From NCBI GenBank assembly GCA_036394075.1, contig DASWFT010000255.1, positions 1-54,367 of the forward strand: a stretch of DNA of 54,367 nt, in the 5' to 3' direction. The position numbers and the translations under genes are program-made. The notes under the pieces are model-generated. The model saw nothing but the letters and a program-made list of their open reading frames with translations. It was not told where the DNA came from and ran no database searches. This document shows positions 42,770 through 51,859 of the stretch, piece after piece (the stretch's first letter is position 1; each line of letters opens with the position of its first letter). The DNA comes from JAWWPY01 sp036394075 (GTDB lineage: Bacteria; Actinomycetota; Actinomycetes; Streptosporangiales; Streptosporangiaceae).

Positions 42770-43021
42770 ACCATGGACGCCACCGTGGAAATACACCAGC
42801 ACCGGCAGCCGGCCTGGCCCGGGGCGGTAAAGACGCCCGTCAAGGCCGCCCGAGACCGGGATCGTCAGGTCCTCGACCGAGTGCAGGGCCGGTGATGGGC
42901 GCTGCAGGCCGAGCATCGCCGAGTCCTCAGCCCGCACGTCAGCAGCGGTCAGCTCGCTGAGCCGCACAGCGGGTTCATGCCCCTCGAGCAGCCGCCTCAA
43001 CTGGGCGTCAAGCTGTGCCAA
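42770..43021 (-). pseudogene. Truncated N-terminus of an alpha/beta-hydrolase (HSL-type esterase)
   Basis: From a TTG at 43021 the frame encodes MAQLDAQLRRLLEGHEPAVR, then VEDLTIPVSGGLDGRLYRPG and LPVLVYFHGG. This is the start of an acetyl-esterase-type alpha/beta-hydrolase up to the oxyanion-hole HGG motif. After that the family sequence stops, and the reading frame continues only with unrelated Arg/Ser-rich residues. The nucleophile Ser and catalytic Asp/His regions are missing, so it is a 5' remnant. Confidence 0.7.
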
Positions 43022-43782
43022 GACATATCACCTAGCACCGGACATCTTAAAGCCTTCTGCCCGCGCTCACCGAGCATGGCTTCCGGCGCCACGGCCACCC
43101 CAGATCACACTGCTGTAACTCGCGACCACCAGGCTGCCCCGCCTCCGAAGGCCGTCACTCACCGTAACTCCGGATCGAGAACCGGCCGCTACTCAACTGA
43201 CGCAGACAGCAACTCAACGTAAAACCGCGACTGTAATACAGGCCGAGGGCGGCAGCTAGTGCCGGGATGTCCCCCGTGGCGCTGGTGAGCGGTCTTCAGC
43301 GCGAGATCGATATTAGATCTGGGCGATTGGTCCTGGATCTATGCATCGGATTGGACCTTATCAACAGGACCGATTCCTGTCAGGGTCGAGGTGTTCCCTG
43401 ACCTATAGCTGATGCGCCCTGATCCTGGGCAAGGGAACCGGTGGTATGCCGAGGCAATCCCCGGCCCTCTGTTCGTGAGGTACAGAGTCACCTCGTGCGA
43501 GCTCAGAGGCTTAGCCTCGATTCCCGGGGGCGGTGCGGAGTCTGTGCCCGCCCGGCGTACTTGGCTGCGCCTGGGGTGTTCGTGCTGGCAGATGGGCGTG
43601 TTCCCGTTGCTCTCGCAGAGACCTCAATGAGTTAGCCTGAACTAGTGCCCGCTTTTTGGCCGCGCTGGAATCGGACATCCTCGGCAAGATCCTGGCCTCT
43701 GACCGGCGCGTCGCCGTTCTTGCTCACCGTTATAGCTCTACCCTTGTGGGGGATATTTCAGCAAGATACGTTGAGGTATCAG
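43022..43782. other. Gap between decayed genes and a transposase
   Basis: No supported gene. A lone IS701-type end lies at 43222-43238. Short frames near 43412-43841 lack recognisable domains. TAGCCT at 43633-43638, six bases before a GTG at 43645, looks like a leaderless promoter, but the protein read from that GTG matches the transposase family only from about codon 47. Confidence 0.45.
43222..43238 (-). repeat. Lone IS701-type terminal repeat
   Basis: AAACCGCGACTGTAATA is the exact reverse complement of the IS701 left end at 33887-33903. The match continues inward (CAACGT(A/G)AAACC), and the base string CAGG follows at 43239-43242, as at both ends of the intact copy. No transposase adjoins it, so it is the remnant of an inverted second copy or the far end of a larger unit. 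Confidence 0.75.
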
Positions 43783-45510
43783 GTGAGAGAAGGCGCGGAG
43801 TACTTCACGGCACCCGCCGGCGCGGCGCAGCGCCGGTATGAGGCGCTGCGCGCCTACTTCCTCGACGAGATGCCCGCCGCCGAGGTCGCTGACCGGTTCG
43901 GCTACTCCACCGCCAGCGTCCATCAGATGGCCACCTTGCTGCGCAAGGGAAGGCTGGCCTTGTTCGCCGGGGCCAGGCCCGGCCCCAAAGGCCCGCGCAA
44001 GGCCACCGGCCAGCTGCGGGCCCGGGCGCTGGAGCTGCGGGCGGCCGGGCATTCCGTCACCGAGATCGCCGCCGCGCTCACCGGCGAGGGGATGCCGGTC
44101 TCGGCGCAGACCGTCTGGCAGATCCTCGACGCCGAGGGACTGCCGCGGCTGGCCCGCCGCGACGACGGACGCCGCGGCCCGCCGGCCAGGCTGGCGCCGG
44201 TCAAGGCCGCCGCCTTGCCCGGCTGGCCAGCCGGGCCGCTGGCGGTGCCGTGCGATCATGCCGGGCTGCTGCTCCTGCTGCCCGCCATGACCCAGATCGG
44301 CCTGCCCGACCTGATCAGCCAGGCCGGCTACCCCTCCACCAGGGAACTGTCGCCGTGGCAGTCGATCGGCACGTTGCTGCTGGCCAAATGCGCCCGCCGG
44401 CCCCGCGTCCACCACACTGGGACGCTGGCCGACGACGAGGGGCTGGCGTTTGCCCTCGGCCTGAGCGCCCTGCCCAAGACCACCCACCTGGGCACCTACT
44501 CCTGGCGGGTCCGCCGCGACTCCAACCGCAAGCTCCTCACCGGCCTGATCAAGGCGCTGCGGCCGCTCGGCCTGGCCACCGGCGAAGCCGGGTTCAACTG
44601 CGGCTTCCACGCCATCCGCCACCACGGCGAGCAGGCCGTCCTGGAAAAGCACTACGTGCCCCGCCGCTCCCAGCGCACCCGCGCCGTCCTGACCTTCTTC
44701 GCCCAGGACCACGCCTCCGCCGACATGGTGTACTCCAACGCCGACATCACCAAAGCGGAGCAGGCAGCCGAGATCATCGCCTTCGCCGGCTACTGGCAGC
44801 AGGCCACCGGCAGTGACCCCGGGCTGCTGGTCTTCGACTCCCAGCTGACCACCTACAAGATCCTCGACCAGCTGTCCGGCCGCGGCATCAGGTGGCTCAC
44901 GCTCCGACAGCGCGGCAAGACCGAGCTCGCCCGCCTGGCCGCGCTGCCCGCATCGGCGTGGAAGACCGTCACCATCGCCCGGTCCGGCCGCTACCGGCGG
45001 CCCCGCCTGCACGAAGACATGATCAAGATCACCGGGATCAGCTCCAGGGCCCGCCAGATCGCGGTCAAGAACATCGGCCGTGACGAGCCCACCCTGCTGA
45101 TCACCAACGACGTCACCGCCGCCGGCAAGAACCTGTTCGCCCGCTACGCCGAGCGGATGATGGTGGAAAACGAGCTGGACGCCTACATCAGCGGATTCCA
45201 CCTCGACGCCCTCACCAGCGGCGTCCCGCTCAACGTCGACCTCGGCACCACGCTCACCGTCGTCGCCGGGAACCTCTGCCGGCTCCTCGCGCTCAAGCTG
45301 TCCCGATACGAAAAAGCCACCCCCGAAACCCTCTGGCGGGACTTCCTGGACGCCACCGGCACCCTGCACGTCACCGGCGAAACCGTCACCTGCGCGCTGA
45401 ACCTGCGCAGCCACCACCCCGCCCTCATCGACGCCGGCTTCGCCGACCTCCAAACACCCATCCCCTGGTGGGGAGGCCGCACCCTCCGCTTCCGGTTCCC
45501 GCCACGATGA
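43783..45510 (+). CDS. DDE transposase of an IS4-superfamily-like element
   Basis: This transposase of about 575 residues has an N-terminal helix-turn-helix region (RYEALRAYFLDEMPAAEVADRFGYSTASVHQMATLLRKG). A second recognition segment follows (AAGHSVTEIAAALTGEGMPVSAQTVWQILDAEGLPRL), then a DDE nuclease domain. The candidate acidic residues lie in LLVFDSQLTTYKILDQL and MMVENELDAYISGFHLDAL. The frame is open from 43645, but the family-like sequence starts near the GTG at 43783. A shared heptamer TTGAGGT lies in inverted orientation at 43771-43777 and 45528-45534 and may be part of the terminal repeats. The gene appears intact. Family name tentative. Confidence 0.75.
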   Translation: MREGAEYFTAPAGAAQRRYEALRAYFLDEMPAAEVADRFGYSTASVHQMATLLRKGRLALFAGARPGPKGPRKATGQLRARALELRAAGHSVTEIAAALTGEGMPVSAQTVWQILDAEGLPRLARRDDGRRGPPARLAPVKAAALPGWPAGPLAVPCDHAGLLLLLPAMTQIGLPDLISQAGYPSTRELSPWQSIGTLLLAKCARRPRVHHTGTLADDEGLAFALGLSALPKTTHLGTYSWRVRRDSNRKLLTGLIKALRPLGLATGEAGFNCGFHAIRHHGEQAVLEKHYVPRRSQRTRAVLTFFAQDHASADMVYSNADITKAEQAAEIIAFAGYWQQATGSDPGLLVFDSQLTTYKILDQLSGRGIRWLTLRQRGKTELARLAALPASAWKTVTIARSGRYRRPRLHEDMIKITGISSRARQIAVKNIGRDEPTLLITNDVTAAGKNLFARYAERMMVENELDAYISGFHLDALTSGVPLNVDLGTTLTVVAGNLCRLLALKLSRYEKATPETLWRDFLDATGTLHVTGETVTCALNLRSHHPALIDAGFADLQTPIPWWGGRTLRFRFPPR

Positions 45511-45646
45511 TCACCAAACCGCGAAGAACCTCAACTCAATTACCTGACCGGGAATCGAGGTTAGTCGCAGAGGGCGCAGCGGGAAGGTTGGGCCCGACGG
45601 GCAACGGCTCCTTGCGGACCGTACTGTGCCGACACCGGGATCCTCG

Positions 45647-45658
45647 TAGAGTGGCTGG
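45647..45658 (+). promoter_or_regulatory. Leaderless -10 element of recQ
   Basis: TAGAGT at 45647-45652 fits TANNNT and is followed by six bases and then the GTG at 45659. There is no Shine-Dalgarno sequence. The geometry matches those at 6009 and 6698. Confidence 0.5.
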
Positions 45659-47503
45659 GTGGTTTCCCCCGACATCGGTTCCAGGGTGGGCGACGCGTCG
45701 GAGGTGCTGCATCGCGTCTTCGGCTACGACTCGTTCCGGGCTGGGCAGCAGGAAATCATCGACCATGTCGTCGGCGGTGGCGACGCGCTCGTGCTCATGC
45801 CGACCGGCGGCGGCAAGTCGTTGTGCTACCAGATTCCCGCGCTGGTGCGCATGGGTGTCGGCGTAGTCATCTCACCGCTGATCGCGCTGATGCAGGACCA
45901 GGTCGACGCCCTGACCAACCTCGGCGTCCGGGCCGGCTTCCTCAACTCCACACAGGATCCAGGCCAGCGCCGTGAGGTTGAGTCCGCCTTCCTGGCAGGC
46001 GAACTGGACCTGCTCTACCTGGCGCCGGAGCGGCTGCGCGCCGAGTCGGCGCTCCGGCTGCTCGACCGCGGCACCATCTCGCTGTTCGCGGTCGACGAGG
46101 CGCACTGCGTGGCCCAGTGGGGGCACGACTTCCGGCCTGACTATCTCGCGCTGTCCACCCTGCACGAACGCTGGCCGGCGGTGCCCCGCATCGCGCTGAC
46201 CGCGACCGCCACCAGAGCCACCCACGCCGAGATCGCGTCCCGGCTGAACCTGACGCAAGCCCGTCATTTCGTCGCGAGCTTCGACCGCCCGAACATCCAG
46301 TACCGCATCGCACCCAAGAACGATCCCAAACGGCAACTCCTTGAGCTACTGCGCTCCGAGCATGACGGGGAGGCGGGCATCGTCTACTGCCTGTCCCGGG
46401 CCTCGGTCGAGCAGACCGCTGACTTCCTGGTCGGTAACGGGATCGTGGCCCTGCCCTACCATGCGGGCCTCGACGCGCGGACCCGCGCCGCGAACCAGTC
46501 CCGCTTCCTGCGCGAGGACGGCGTGATCATGGTGGCCACGATCGCGTTCGGCATGGGTATCGACAAGCCCGACGTGCGCTTCGTCGCCCACCTCGACCTG
46601 CCCAAATCGGTCGAGGGCTATTACCAGGAAACCGGCCGCGCGGGCCGGGACGGGCTGCCGTCCACCGCCTGGCTGGCCTACGGCCTGCAAGACGTCGTGC
46701 AGCAGCGCAAGATGATCGACACCTCCGAGGGCGATGACGCGCACCGGCGGCGGCTGGCCACCCACCTCGACGCCATGCTGGCCCTCTGCGAGACGATCCA
46801 GTGCCGGCGGGCGCAACTGCTCGGATACTTCGGCGAGCACACCGCCGCGTGCGGCAACTGCGACACCTGCCTGTCACCCCCGCAGACCTGGGACGGCACC
46901 GTCGCGGCCCAGAAGCTGCTGTCCGCCGTGTACCGGCTCAAGCATGAGCGGAACCAGAAGTTCGGCGCCGGGCAGGTGATCGACATCCTGCTCGGCAAGA
47001 CCACACCCAAGGTCACCCAGCACCGCCACGACTCGCTGACTGTGTTCGGCATCGGCACCGAACTACGCGACACCGAGTGGCGCGGCGTGGTGCGCCAGCT
47101 CCTGGCCCAGGGCTTGCTGGCGGTCGAGGGCGACTACGGCACGCTGGTGCTGACCGGGTCCAGCACGGAGGTGCTGCGCAAGCACCGCGAGGTCGCGTTG
47201 CGCCGCGAGCCCGAGCGCCCGGTCAAGCCGGCCAAGGCGCGCCGCGCCGCGGCCGCCGCGGCCGTGGCCGCGGACCTGCCCGAAGCGGCCGCGGGAGTCT
47301 TCGAGCGGCTCCGGGCCTGGCGCGGTGCCACCGCGAAGGAGCAGGGGGTGCCCGCGTACGTCATATTTCACGACGCGACCCTGCGGGAGATCGCCGCGCG
47401 GTCCCCGTCGACGCTCGCCGAACTGGGCACCGTCAGCGGGGTCGGCGAGCACAAGCTGGCGAAGTACGGCCAGCAGGTCCTGGACACGCTCACGGACCAC
47501 TAG
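45659..47503 (+). CDS. recQ: ATP-dependent DNA helicase RecQ
   Basis: This 614-residue 3'-5' DNA helicase acts in recombination and replication-fork repair. Domains in order are the helicase core with Walker A MPTGGGKSLCYQIPAL, the DEAH box AVDEAHCVAQWGHDFRPDY, TATAT and FDRPNIQY, the second RecA lobe ending GRAGRDGLPS, a zinc-binding segment CGNCDTC, the RQC winged helix (ERNQKFGAGQVIDILLG), and a C-terminal HRDC domain (ARSPSTLAELGTVSGVGEHKLAKYG). An Ala-rich linker separates RQC and HRDC. GTG at 45659 is leaderless. It lies just after the transposase and is unaffected by it. Confidence 0.95.
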   Translation: MVSPDIGSRVGDASEVLHRVFGYDSFRAGQQEIIDHVVGGGDALVLMPTGGGKSLCYQIPALVRMGVGVVISPLIALMQDQVDALTNLGVRAGFLNSTQDPGQRREVESAFLAGELDLLYLAPERLRAESALRLLDRGTISLFAVDEAHCVAQWGHDFRPDYLALSTLHERWPAVPRIALTATATRATHAEIASRLNLTQARHFVASFDRPNIQYRIAPKNDPKRQLLELLRSEHDGEAGIVYCLSRASVEQTADFLVGNGIVALPYHAGLDARTRAANQSRFLREDGVIMVATIAFGMGIDKPDVRFVAHLDLPKSVEGYYQETGRAGRDGLPSTAWLAYGLQDVVQQRKMIDTSEGDDAHRRRLATHLDAMLALCETIQCRRAQLLGYFGEHTAACGNCDTCLSPPQTWDGTVAAQKLLSAVYRLKHERNQKFGAGQVIDILLGKTTPKVTQHRHDSLTVFGIGTELRDTEWRGVVRQLLAQGLLAVEGDYGTLVLTGSSTEVLRKHREVALRREPERPVKPAKARRAAAAAAVAADLPEAAAGVFERLRAWRGATAKEQGVPAYVIFHDATLREIAARSPSTLAELGTVSGVGEHKLAKYGQQVLDTLTDH

Positions 47504-47574
47504 ACCTGCGAGCGGCCGCCCGAGCAGCTGCTCTGGCGCCCAGAAAAGCACAGGCGGCGATCCTGCCGGGAAAT

Positions 47575-48501
47575 TCAGCGTGAGATACTCACCATTTGGC
47601 GCAACGGTATGAGGCGCGGGTCCGTCCGGTACGTGTTCAGAGCGCCAGGCTGCCAGAGAAGCGTCCCCTTCAGGCCGTGGACCTCGACGTACTTTACCTT
47701 TGCCGCGACCCGTGCTTGGGTCGAGTCATAGTAGCCGCTCGTGACCCCGATACCCAGGAGCAACTTACTCGCCGGTATGCCTGCCCGGGTGTAGGCCGCG
47801 ATGCTGCTCAAGCCGTTATCCTGAAAAGTCTCGACATTAATAGAGTCGACATATGGGGAGACCTGCGTGGCGATGTCAGGCGGAATCTGGCCCGTGTTGA
47901 CTTCAGTGGCAAGATACATGTGCCTCGCCGTGATTCTCGCATTCAGTGCACTGCGCAGATTCTTGATCAGCGCTACATAATTCGCTTGGTTCTGGGGCAC
48001 ATACTCCTCCCAGTCGATATCGACGCCGTCAAAACCATACCTGGACACGTAGGAAACAATATTATTAACGAGGCTGGTCCGGTACTGCGGGCTAGCCCCA
48101 CCGACAAAGCTGCTGCCCAGGCCCTCCTCGCCGACGGCCATGATGATCGACTTCCCGGCCTTGTGAGCATCCGCCACGGCGGGCGGTATATTAGCCAACG
48201 ACTGCATATCGCCGACGGCGATGCCGCCCGTTGCCGTCGGCCAGAGACCAAAGTCATTGATGATTGTCCACGGCGTGTAGTCAAACTTGCTGGGCGGGAT
48301 ACTGGCCTGTATCCAGCCCGGATACGCCGTGAAGGAAACGTACGGGGGCCCACCGGCCTTGGGGGTTCCCGAAGAAGCCGGGGTTGATTGCTGCCCATGT
48401 GCACCGCCGCACCCAACAGCCAATAGCGCGGCTACAGTGCCCACTAGCGCACCAGCCCAGCGGCCCAATAGCGGTTTCCGGCGTTCACGTGTCAGTTGCA
48501 T
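47575..48501 (-). CDS. GH18 chitinase-like lipoprotein
   Basis: This 308-residue secreted lipoprotein has a signal peptide ending in the lipobox AVGC (lipidated C31). A glycoside hydrolase family 18 barrel follows. The catalytic motif DGVDIDWE is present at residues 158-165 with E165 as acid/base, so it is probably active on chitin, chitodextrins or peptidoglycan-like glycans. The substrate is unproven. Codons such as ATA, ATT and AAT are more frequent than in neighbouring genes, and the local GC content is lower, which suggests acquisition. It stands alone between recQ and the DUF1707 gene. The start at 48501 gives a typical basic n-region. Confidence 0.88.
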   Translation of the reverse strand: MQLTRERRKPLLGRWAGALVGTVAALLAVGCGGAHGQQSTPASSGTPKAGGPPYVSFTAYPGWIQASIPPSKFDYTPWTIINDFGLWPTATGGIAVGDMQSLANIPPAVADAHKAGKSIIMAVGEEGLGSSFVGGASPQYRTSLVNNIVSYVSRYGFDGVDIDWEEYVPQNQANYVALIKNLRSALNARITARHMYLATEVNTGQIPPDIATQVSPYVDSINVETFQDNGLSSIAAYTRAGIPASKLLLGIGVTSGYYDSTQARVAAKVKYVEVHGLKGTLLWQPGALNTYRTDPRLIPLRQMVSISR

Positions 48502-48702
48502 ATCCCCCCCGGCGCCCCTCGGTATCCCCCTGGATCAAATACCGCACGGAGGACCGAGAATCAACCTCCGCGGCCGGCCTCCACAGAATAGCCGCCAGTG
48601 CAGTCCGCCTGGCATGAAGCCGGGACCGCTAACCGCCGGGACAAACGGGCCCGTCAGCCCCCGAGTGACGACGGGCCCGCTAACCACCGGGTGACAGCTG
48701 GC

Positions 48703-49167
48703 CTAGCGGCGGCGCTGCCGGGGACCGTGGCGGAACCAGAGGAACGCGAGGAGCGCGATCAACATCCACCAGAGGATGTCTGGCCCTCCTCCGAAGGGCC
48801 AGAAGAAAAGTCCCCGTACCAGGTCTTGTCCGACAACGACGGTGATCACGATGACGAGGACGAGGAAAGGGATGCGGTAACGCGGGCGTCCGGGCCCCTG
48901 GCGTCCGGCCCTGGGGACGGGCCGCTGGGGCGCCACCGCCTCGGATTGCTCGATGGCTGGCAGGTCGGCGAACAGCCCGCTCAGGTCCGAGTGGGTTTTG
49001 GCACTCATCGCCTGATCGAGGCGCCCGTTGAACTCGGCCTGGTCGAGCCGCCCGTCGCCGTAGTGCTTGGACAGGCGGTCGGCGACCTCGGCGCGTTCGG
49101 CATCGGAGACCCGCAGGCCGGGGTCGGGCGGGCTGGCGCGGCGCGATGCGGATCTGCGCGCTGACAT
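48703..49167 (-). CDS. DUF1707 membrane protein
   Basis: This 154-residue protein has an N-terminal DUF1707 domain (LRVSDAERAEVADRLSKHYGDGRLDQAEFNGRLDQAMSAKTHSDLSGLFADLP). The C-terminal part has two hydrophobic segments (IPFLVLVIVITVVVGQDLV and WWMLIALLAFLWF). The family is widespread in actinobacteria, and its function is unknown. It is next to the PspC gene on the same strand, with 36 bp between the coding regions, so the pair may form a small envelope-stress operon. Confidence 0.85.
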   Translation of the reverse strand: MSARRSASRRASPPDPGLRVSDAERAEVADRLSKHYGDGRLDQAEFNGRLDQAMSAKTHSDLSGLFADLPAIEQSEAVAPQRPVPRAGRQGPGRPRYRIPFLVLVIVITVVVGQDLVRGLFFWPFGGGPDILWWMLIALLAFLWFRHGPRQRRR

Positions 49168-49202
49168 GTCGATGCGACCTCCTTGGTCGGTGTGGTCAGT
49201 GG

Positions 49203-49514
49203 TCAGTGCGACCGGGCCTGCAGGGACTGGATGAAGTGGCTCGCGATGGACTGCTCGGCGCCCTCCTCGGGGATCAGCAGCCAGCCGGCGAGGTAGATGG
49301 GCACGCCGGCGCCGCCGACGACGGCCAGCACGGCGAAGACGATCCGCACCACTGTCACGTCGACGCCGAGGTACCGGGCGATGCCGGCGGCGACTCCCGC
49401 CAGCATCCGGTCCTGGATGGGGCGGGACAACGGCTGCGGCTCGCGGTGGGTGCTGGCCTCTGGGTCCGTCTCGGTGGGGTGGATGGCTTCTGGATTCGCG
49501 GTAGTTGTGTTCAT
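49203..49514 (-). CDS. PspC-domain membrane protein
   Basis: This 103-residue protein has a hydrophilic N-terminus of about 35 residues followed by a PspC domain: RPIQDRMLAGVAAGIARYLGVDVTVVRIVFAVLAVVGGAGVPIYLAGWLLIPEEG, with two hydrophobic segments. PspC proteins sense envelope stress. It is divergent from the histidine kinase that carries its own PspC domain. The start at 49514 excludes an Arg/Pro-rich upstream frame. Confidence 0.87.
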   Translation of the reverse strand: MNTTTANPEAIHPTETDPEASTHREPQPLSRPIQDRMLAGVAAGIARYLGVDVTVVRIVFAVLAVVGGAGVPIYLAGWLLIPEEGAEQSIASHFIQSLQARSH

Positions 49515-49644
49515 GGCTCCAGCGTGCTGCCGCCAGCCCGGCCTGGGTATCCGGAAGACCCCCGATCCGACCCTGAGGCTGCCACCCGCCGGATCAGGGT
49601 CGGCCCGGATAGCCGACAGACGGTCATGGCGCGATGATGGATAG

Positions 49645-51045
49645 GTGGAGAAACCAACCGGCCCCGTGTCGGGCTGGGACCCTGCCCGTGGGCCCGGCGG
49701 TCCGTGGCAGCGTTCGCCGGGCGATGATGACACGGCGACGCACGGGCCTTGGCCGAGCCGCAGGCGCTTCCGGCGCCGCGGCCTCGGCCGATGGGCGCGG
49801 GGGCCCAGGAGCAGCGGGCCGTTGCGGCGCGGGCGGGAGGACCGCCTGGCCGGCGGGGTGGCGGCCGGCGTGGCTGCGCGGACGGGCTTCGACGTCACAG
49901 TCGTGCGGACCGTGTTCGTGCTGGCCTCCCTGCTGGGCGGCTTCGGCGCGGCGGCCTATGTCCTGGCCTGGCTGCTGGTGCCGGCTGACGGCGGGGACAG
50001 CAACATTGCGAGAGAGGCGCTGACCGACCGGCGGGGCATCGCGCTCGCCGCCGGTCTCGGGTCGCTGCTCGTTGTGGTGCTGCTCATCGCCTCCGCGCTC
50101 GGCGCCGCCTGGCTCGGCAACCTGGCCTGGCCGCTGGTCATCAGCGTCGCGGGCATCGTGCTGATCTGGCGAAACGCCCCCGCCGACGAGCAGGCGCTCA
50201 TGCGGCGCCTGGCCGAGCCACTGCCGGGCCTGACCGACGGCAACAGGCGGTCCGGGACGGTGCTGCGCCTGTCGTTCGCGGCCCTGTTGCTCGCTGGCGG
50301 CCTGATCGCGCTGCTGTCCGGGAACGAGAGCATTGCTTTGCTGCGGCCACTGGGCGGGGTGGCGCTGGTGATTGCCGCGATCGTGGTGGTGCTCGCCCCC
50401 TGGTGGCTGCGTATCGCCCGCGATCTGGTCGTGGAACGTCAAGCCCGGGTCCGGGCGGAGGAGCGGGCGGACATGGCCGCCCAGGTGCACGACTCGGTCT
50501 TGCAGACGCTCGCCCTGATCCAGCGCCGGGCCGGCGAGCCCCAGCAGGTCATCCAGTTGGCCCGGGCCCAGGAGCGCGAACTGCGCGCCTGGCTGTTCGA
50601 CGGCCGGGCGCCCGGCTCGATAGATCGCCAGGGCATGACTTTCGCCGCGGGGGTGCGGCTCATCCAGCAGGAGGTGGAGGCTCAGCACCGGGTGGCCGTC
50701 GAGGCGGTGACCGTCGGCGACTGCGAGCTCGACGATGATCTCAGCGCCCTGCTGGCGGCGGCGCGTGAGGCGACGATCAACGCCGTGAAGTGGTCCGGCG
50801 CCGAAGTCGTCTCGATCTTCGCTGAGGTCGAGCCTGCTGAAGTGTCGTTGTTCGTGCGGGATCGCGGGCGAGGATTCGACCCCGAGTCGGTACCCGGCGA
50901 CCGGAAGGGGCTGGCCGAGTCCGTTCACGCCAGGATGGCCCGCCGCGGCGGTTCCGCGGCCGTCCGCAGTGCCCAGGGTGAGGGGACCGAGGTGTCCCTG
51001 ACGATGCCCCGCGCCGCCGGGGAACGCCAGCCGAGCCAGACGTGA
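49645..51045 (+). CDS. PspC-fused sensor histidine kinase
   Basis: This 466-residue membrane kinase has several domains. An Arg-rich N-terminus is followed by a PspC domain at about residues 60-115. Several further membrane segments run to about 262. Residues 270-345 form the dimerisation domain with H282 in AAQVHDSVLQTLALIQRR, the HisKA_3 H-box. The ATPase domain has NAVKWSGAEVVSIFAEVE and DRGRGFDPESVPGDRKGLAESV as N and G boxes. Fusion of PspC to a kinase is common in actinobacteria and suggests sensing of membrane stress. It is followed by its LuxR-type response regulator about 100 bp downstream. GTG at 49645. Confidence 0.92.
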   Translation: MEKPTGPVSGWDPARGPGGPWQRSPGDDDTATHGPWPSRRRFRRRGLGRWARGPRSSGPLRRGREDRLAGGVAAGVAARTGFDVTVVRTVFVLASLLGGFGAAAYVLAWLLVPADGGDSNIAREALTDRRGIALAAGLGSLLVVVLLIASALGAAWLGNLAWPLVISVAGIVLIWRNAPADEQALMRRLAEPLPGLTDGNRRSGTVLRLSFAALLLAGGLIALLSGNESIALLRPLGGVALVIAAIVVVLAPWWLRIARDLVVERQARVRAEERADMAAQVHDSVLQTLALIQRRAGEPQQVIQLARAQERELRAWLFDGRAPGSIDRQGMTFAAGVRLIQQEVEAQHRVAVEAVTVGDCELDDDLSALLAAAREATINAVKWSGAEVVSIFAEVEPAEVSLFVRDRGRGFDPESVPGDRKGLAESVHARMARRGGSAAVRSAQGEGTEVSLTMPRAAGERQPSQT

Positions 51046-51148
51046 GCGAGCCGCCGGGGCGCGGTGCCGCCTGGACTGAGGAGCGAGGAACGAGCGACGA
51101 GGGAAGGAGGCGCCTGAAGGCGCCCTGGAGGCGAGCGGGGGACACCGC

Positions 51149-51832
51149 GTGAACATGTCCGGCAGGCAAATCCCCGGCGGCGACAGGCCGAGGGTCGTGA
51201 TCGTTGACGATCATGGCCTGTTCCGCTCCGGGGTCCGATCCGAAATCGGCGATCAGGTCGAGGTCGTCGGGGAGGCAGACGACATCGAGCCCGCGATCGC
51301 GCTGATCGCCGGGTGTCTCCCCGATGTCGTTCTCCTCGACGTGCACCTGCCCGGCGGGGGTGGGCAGGCCGTGGTCACGGCGATGAAGGCCACGCACCCG
51401 CAGGTGCGTTTTCTCGCCCTGTCTGCCTCAGATGCGCCCCAGGACGTGATTGCCGTCATCCGGGCCGGTGCGCGGGGCTACGTGACGAAGACCATCTCCG
51501 GCGCCGAACTGGTGGATGCGGTGCGCCGGGTCGCGGCCGGTGACGTGGTCTTCTCGCCCAGGCTGGCCGGGTTCGTCCTTGACGCCTTCGCCGCCCTCCC
51601 CCCGGACACCGCGGGCCGCCCGTCCTTCGATCCCGAACTAGATCAGCTAACACCCCGCGAGCGCGAAGTCCTGCGCCTGATCGCCCGGGGCTACACCTAC
51701 AAGGAGATCGCACGGGAGCTCTACATCTCCATCAAGACGGTCGAGAGTCACGTTTCCTCGGTGCTGCGCAAGCTCCAGCTCTCGACCCGCCACCAGCTCA
51801 CGCGGTGGGCGACCGAGCGACGCCTGGCCTGA
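51149..51832 (+). CDS. NarL/LuxR-type response regulator
   Basis: This 227-residue protein has a receiver domain at residues 14-135 with acidic pocket D20/D21 and phosphorylation site D64 (VVLLDVHLPGGGG); the conserved Lys is in GYVTKTIS. A LuxR helix-turn-helix lies at about 160-225 (LTPREREVLRLIARGYTYKEIARELYISIKTVESHVSSVLRKLQL). The start is the GTG at 51149 or the ATG two codons later. It is the partner of the PspC kinase directly upstream. Likely targets include the divergent PspC and DUF1707 genes. Confidence 0.93.
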   Translation: MNMSGRQIPGGDRPRVVIVDDHGLFRSGVRSEIGDQVEVVGEADDIEPAIALIAGCLPDVVLLDVHLPGGGGQAVVTAMKATHPQVRFLALSASDAPQDVIAVIRAGARGYVTKTISGAELVDAVRRVAAGDVVFSPRLAGFVLDAFAALPPDTAGRPSFDPELDQLTPREREVLRLIARGYTYKEIARELYISIKTVESHVSSVLRKLQLSTRHQLTRWATERRLA

Positions 51833-51859
51833 CGCCTGGAGGACGCCTGGCCCGAGGCT

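Noticed and set aside
43441..43635. Small plus-strand frame before the transposase
   Set aside because: No ribosome-binding site or recognisable domain, and an overlapping frame is equally open.
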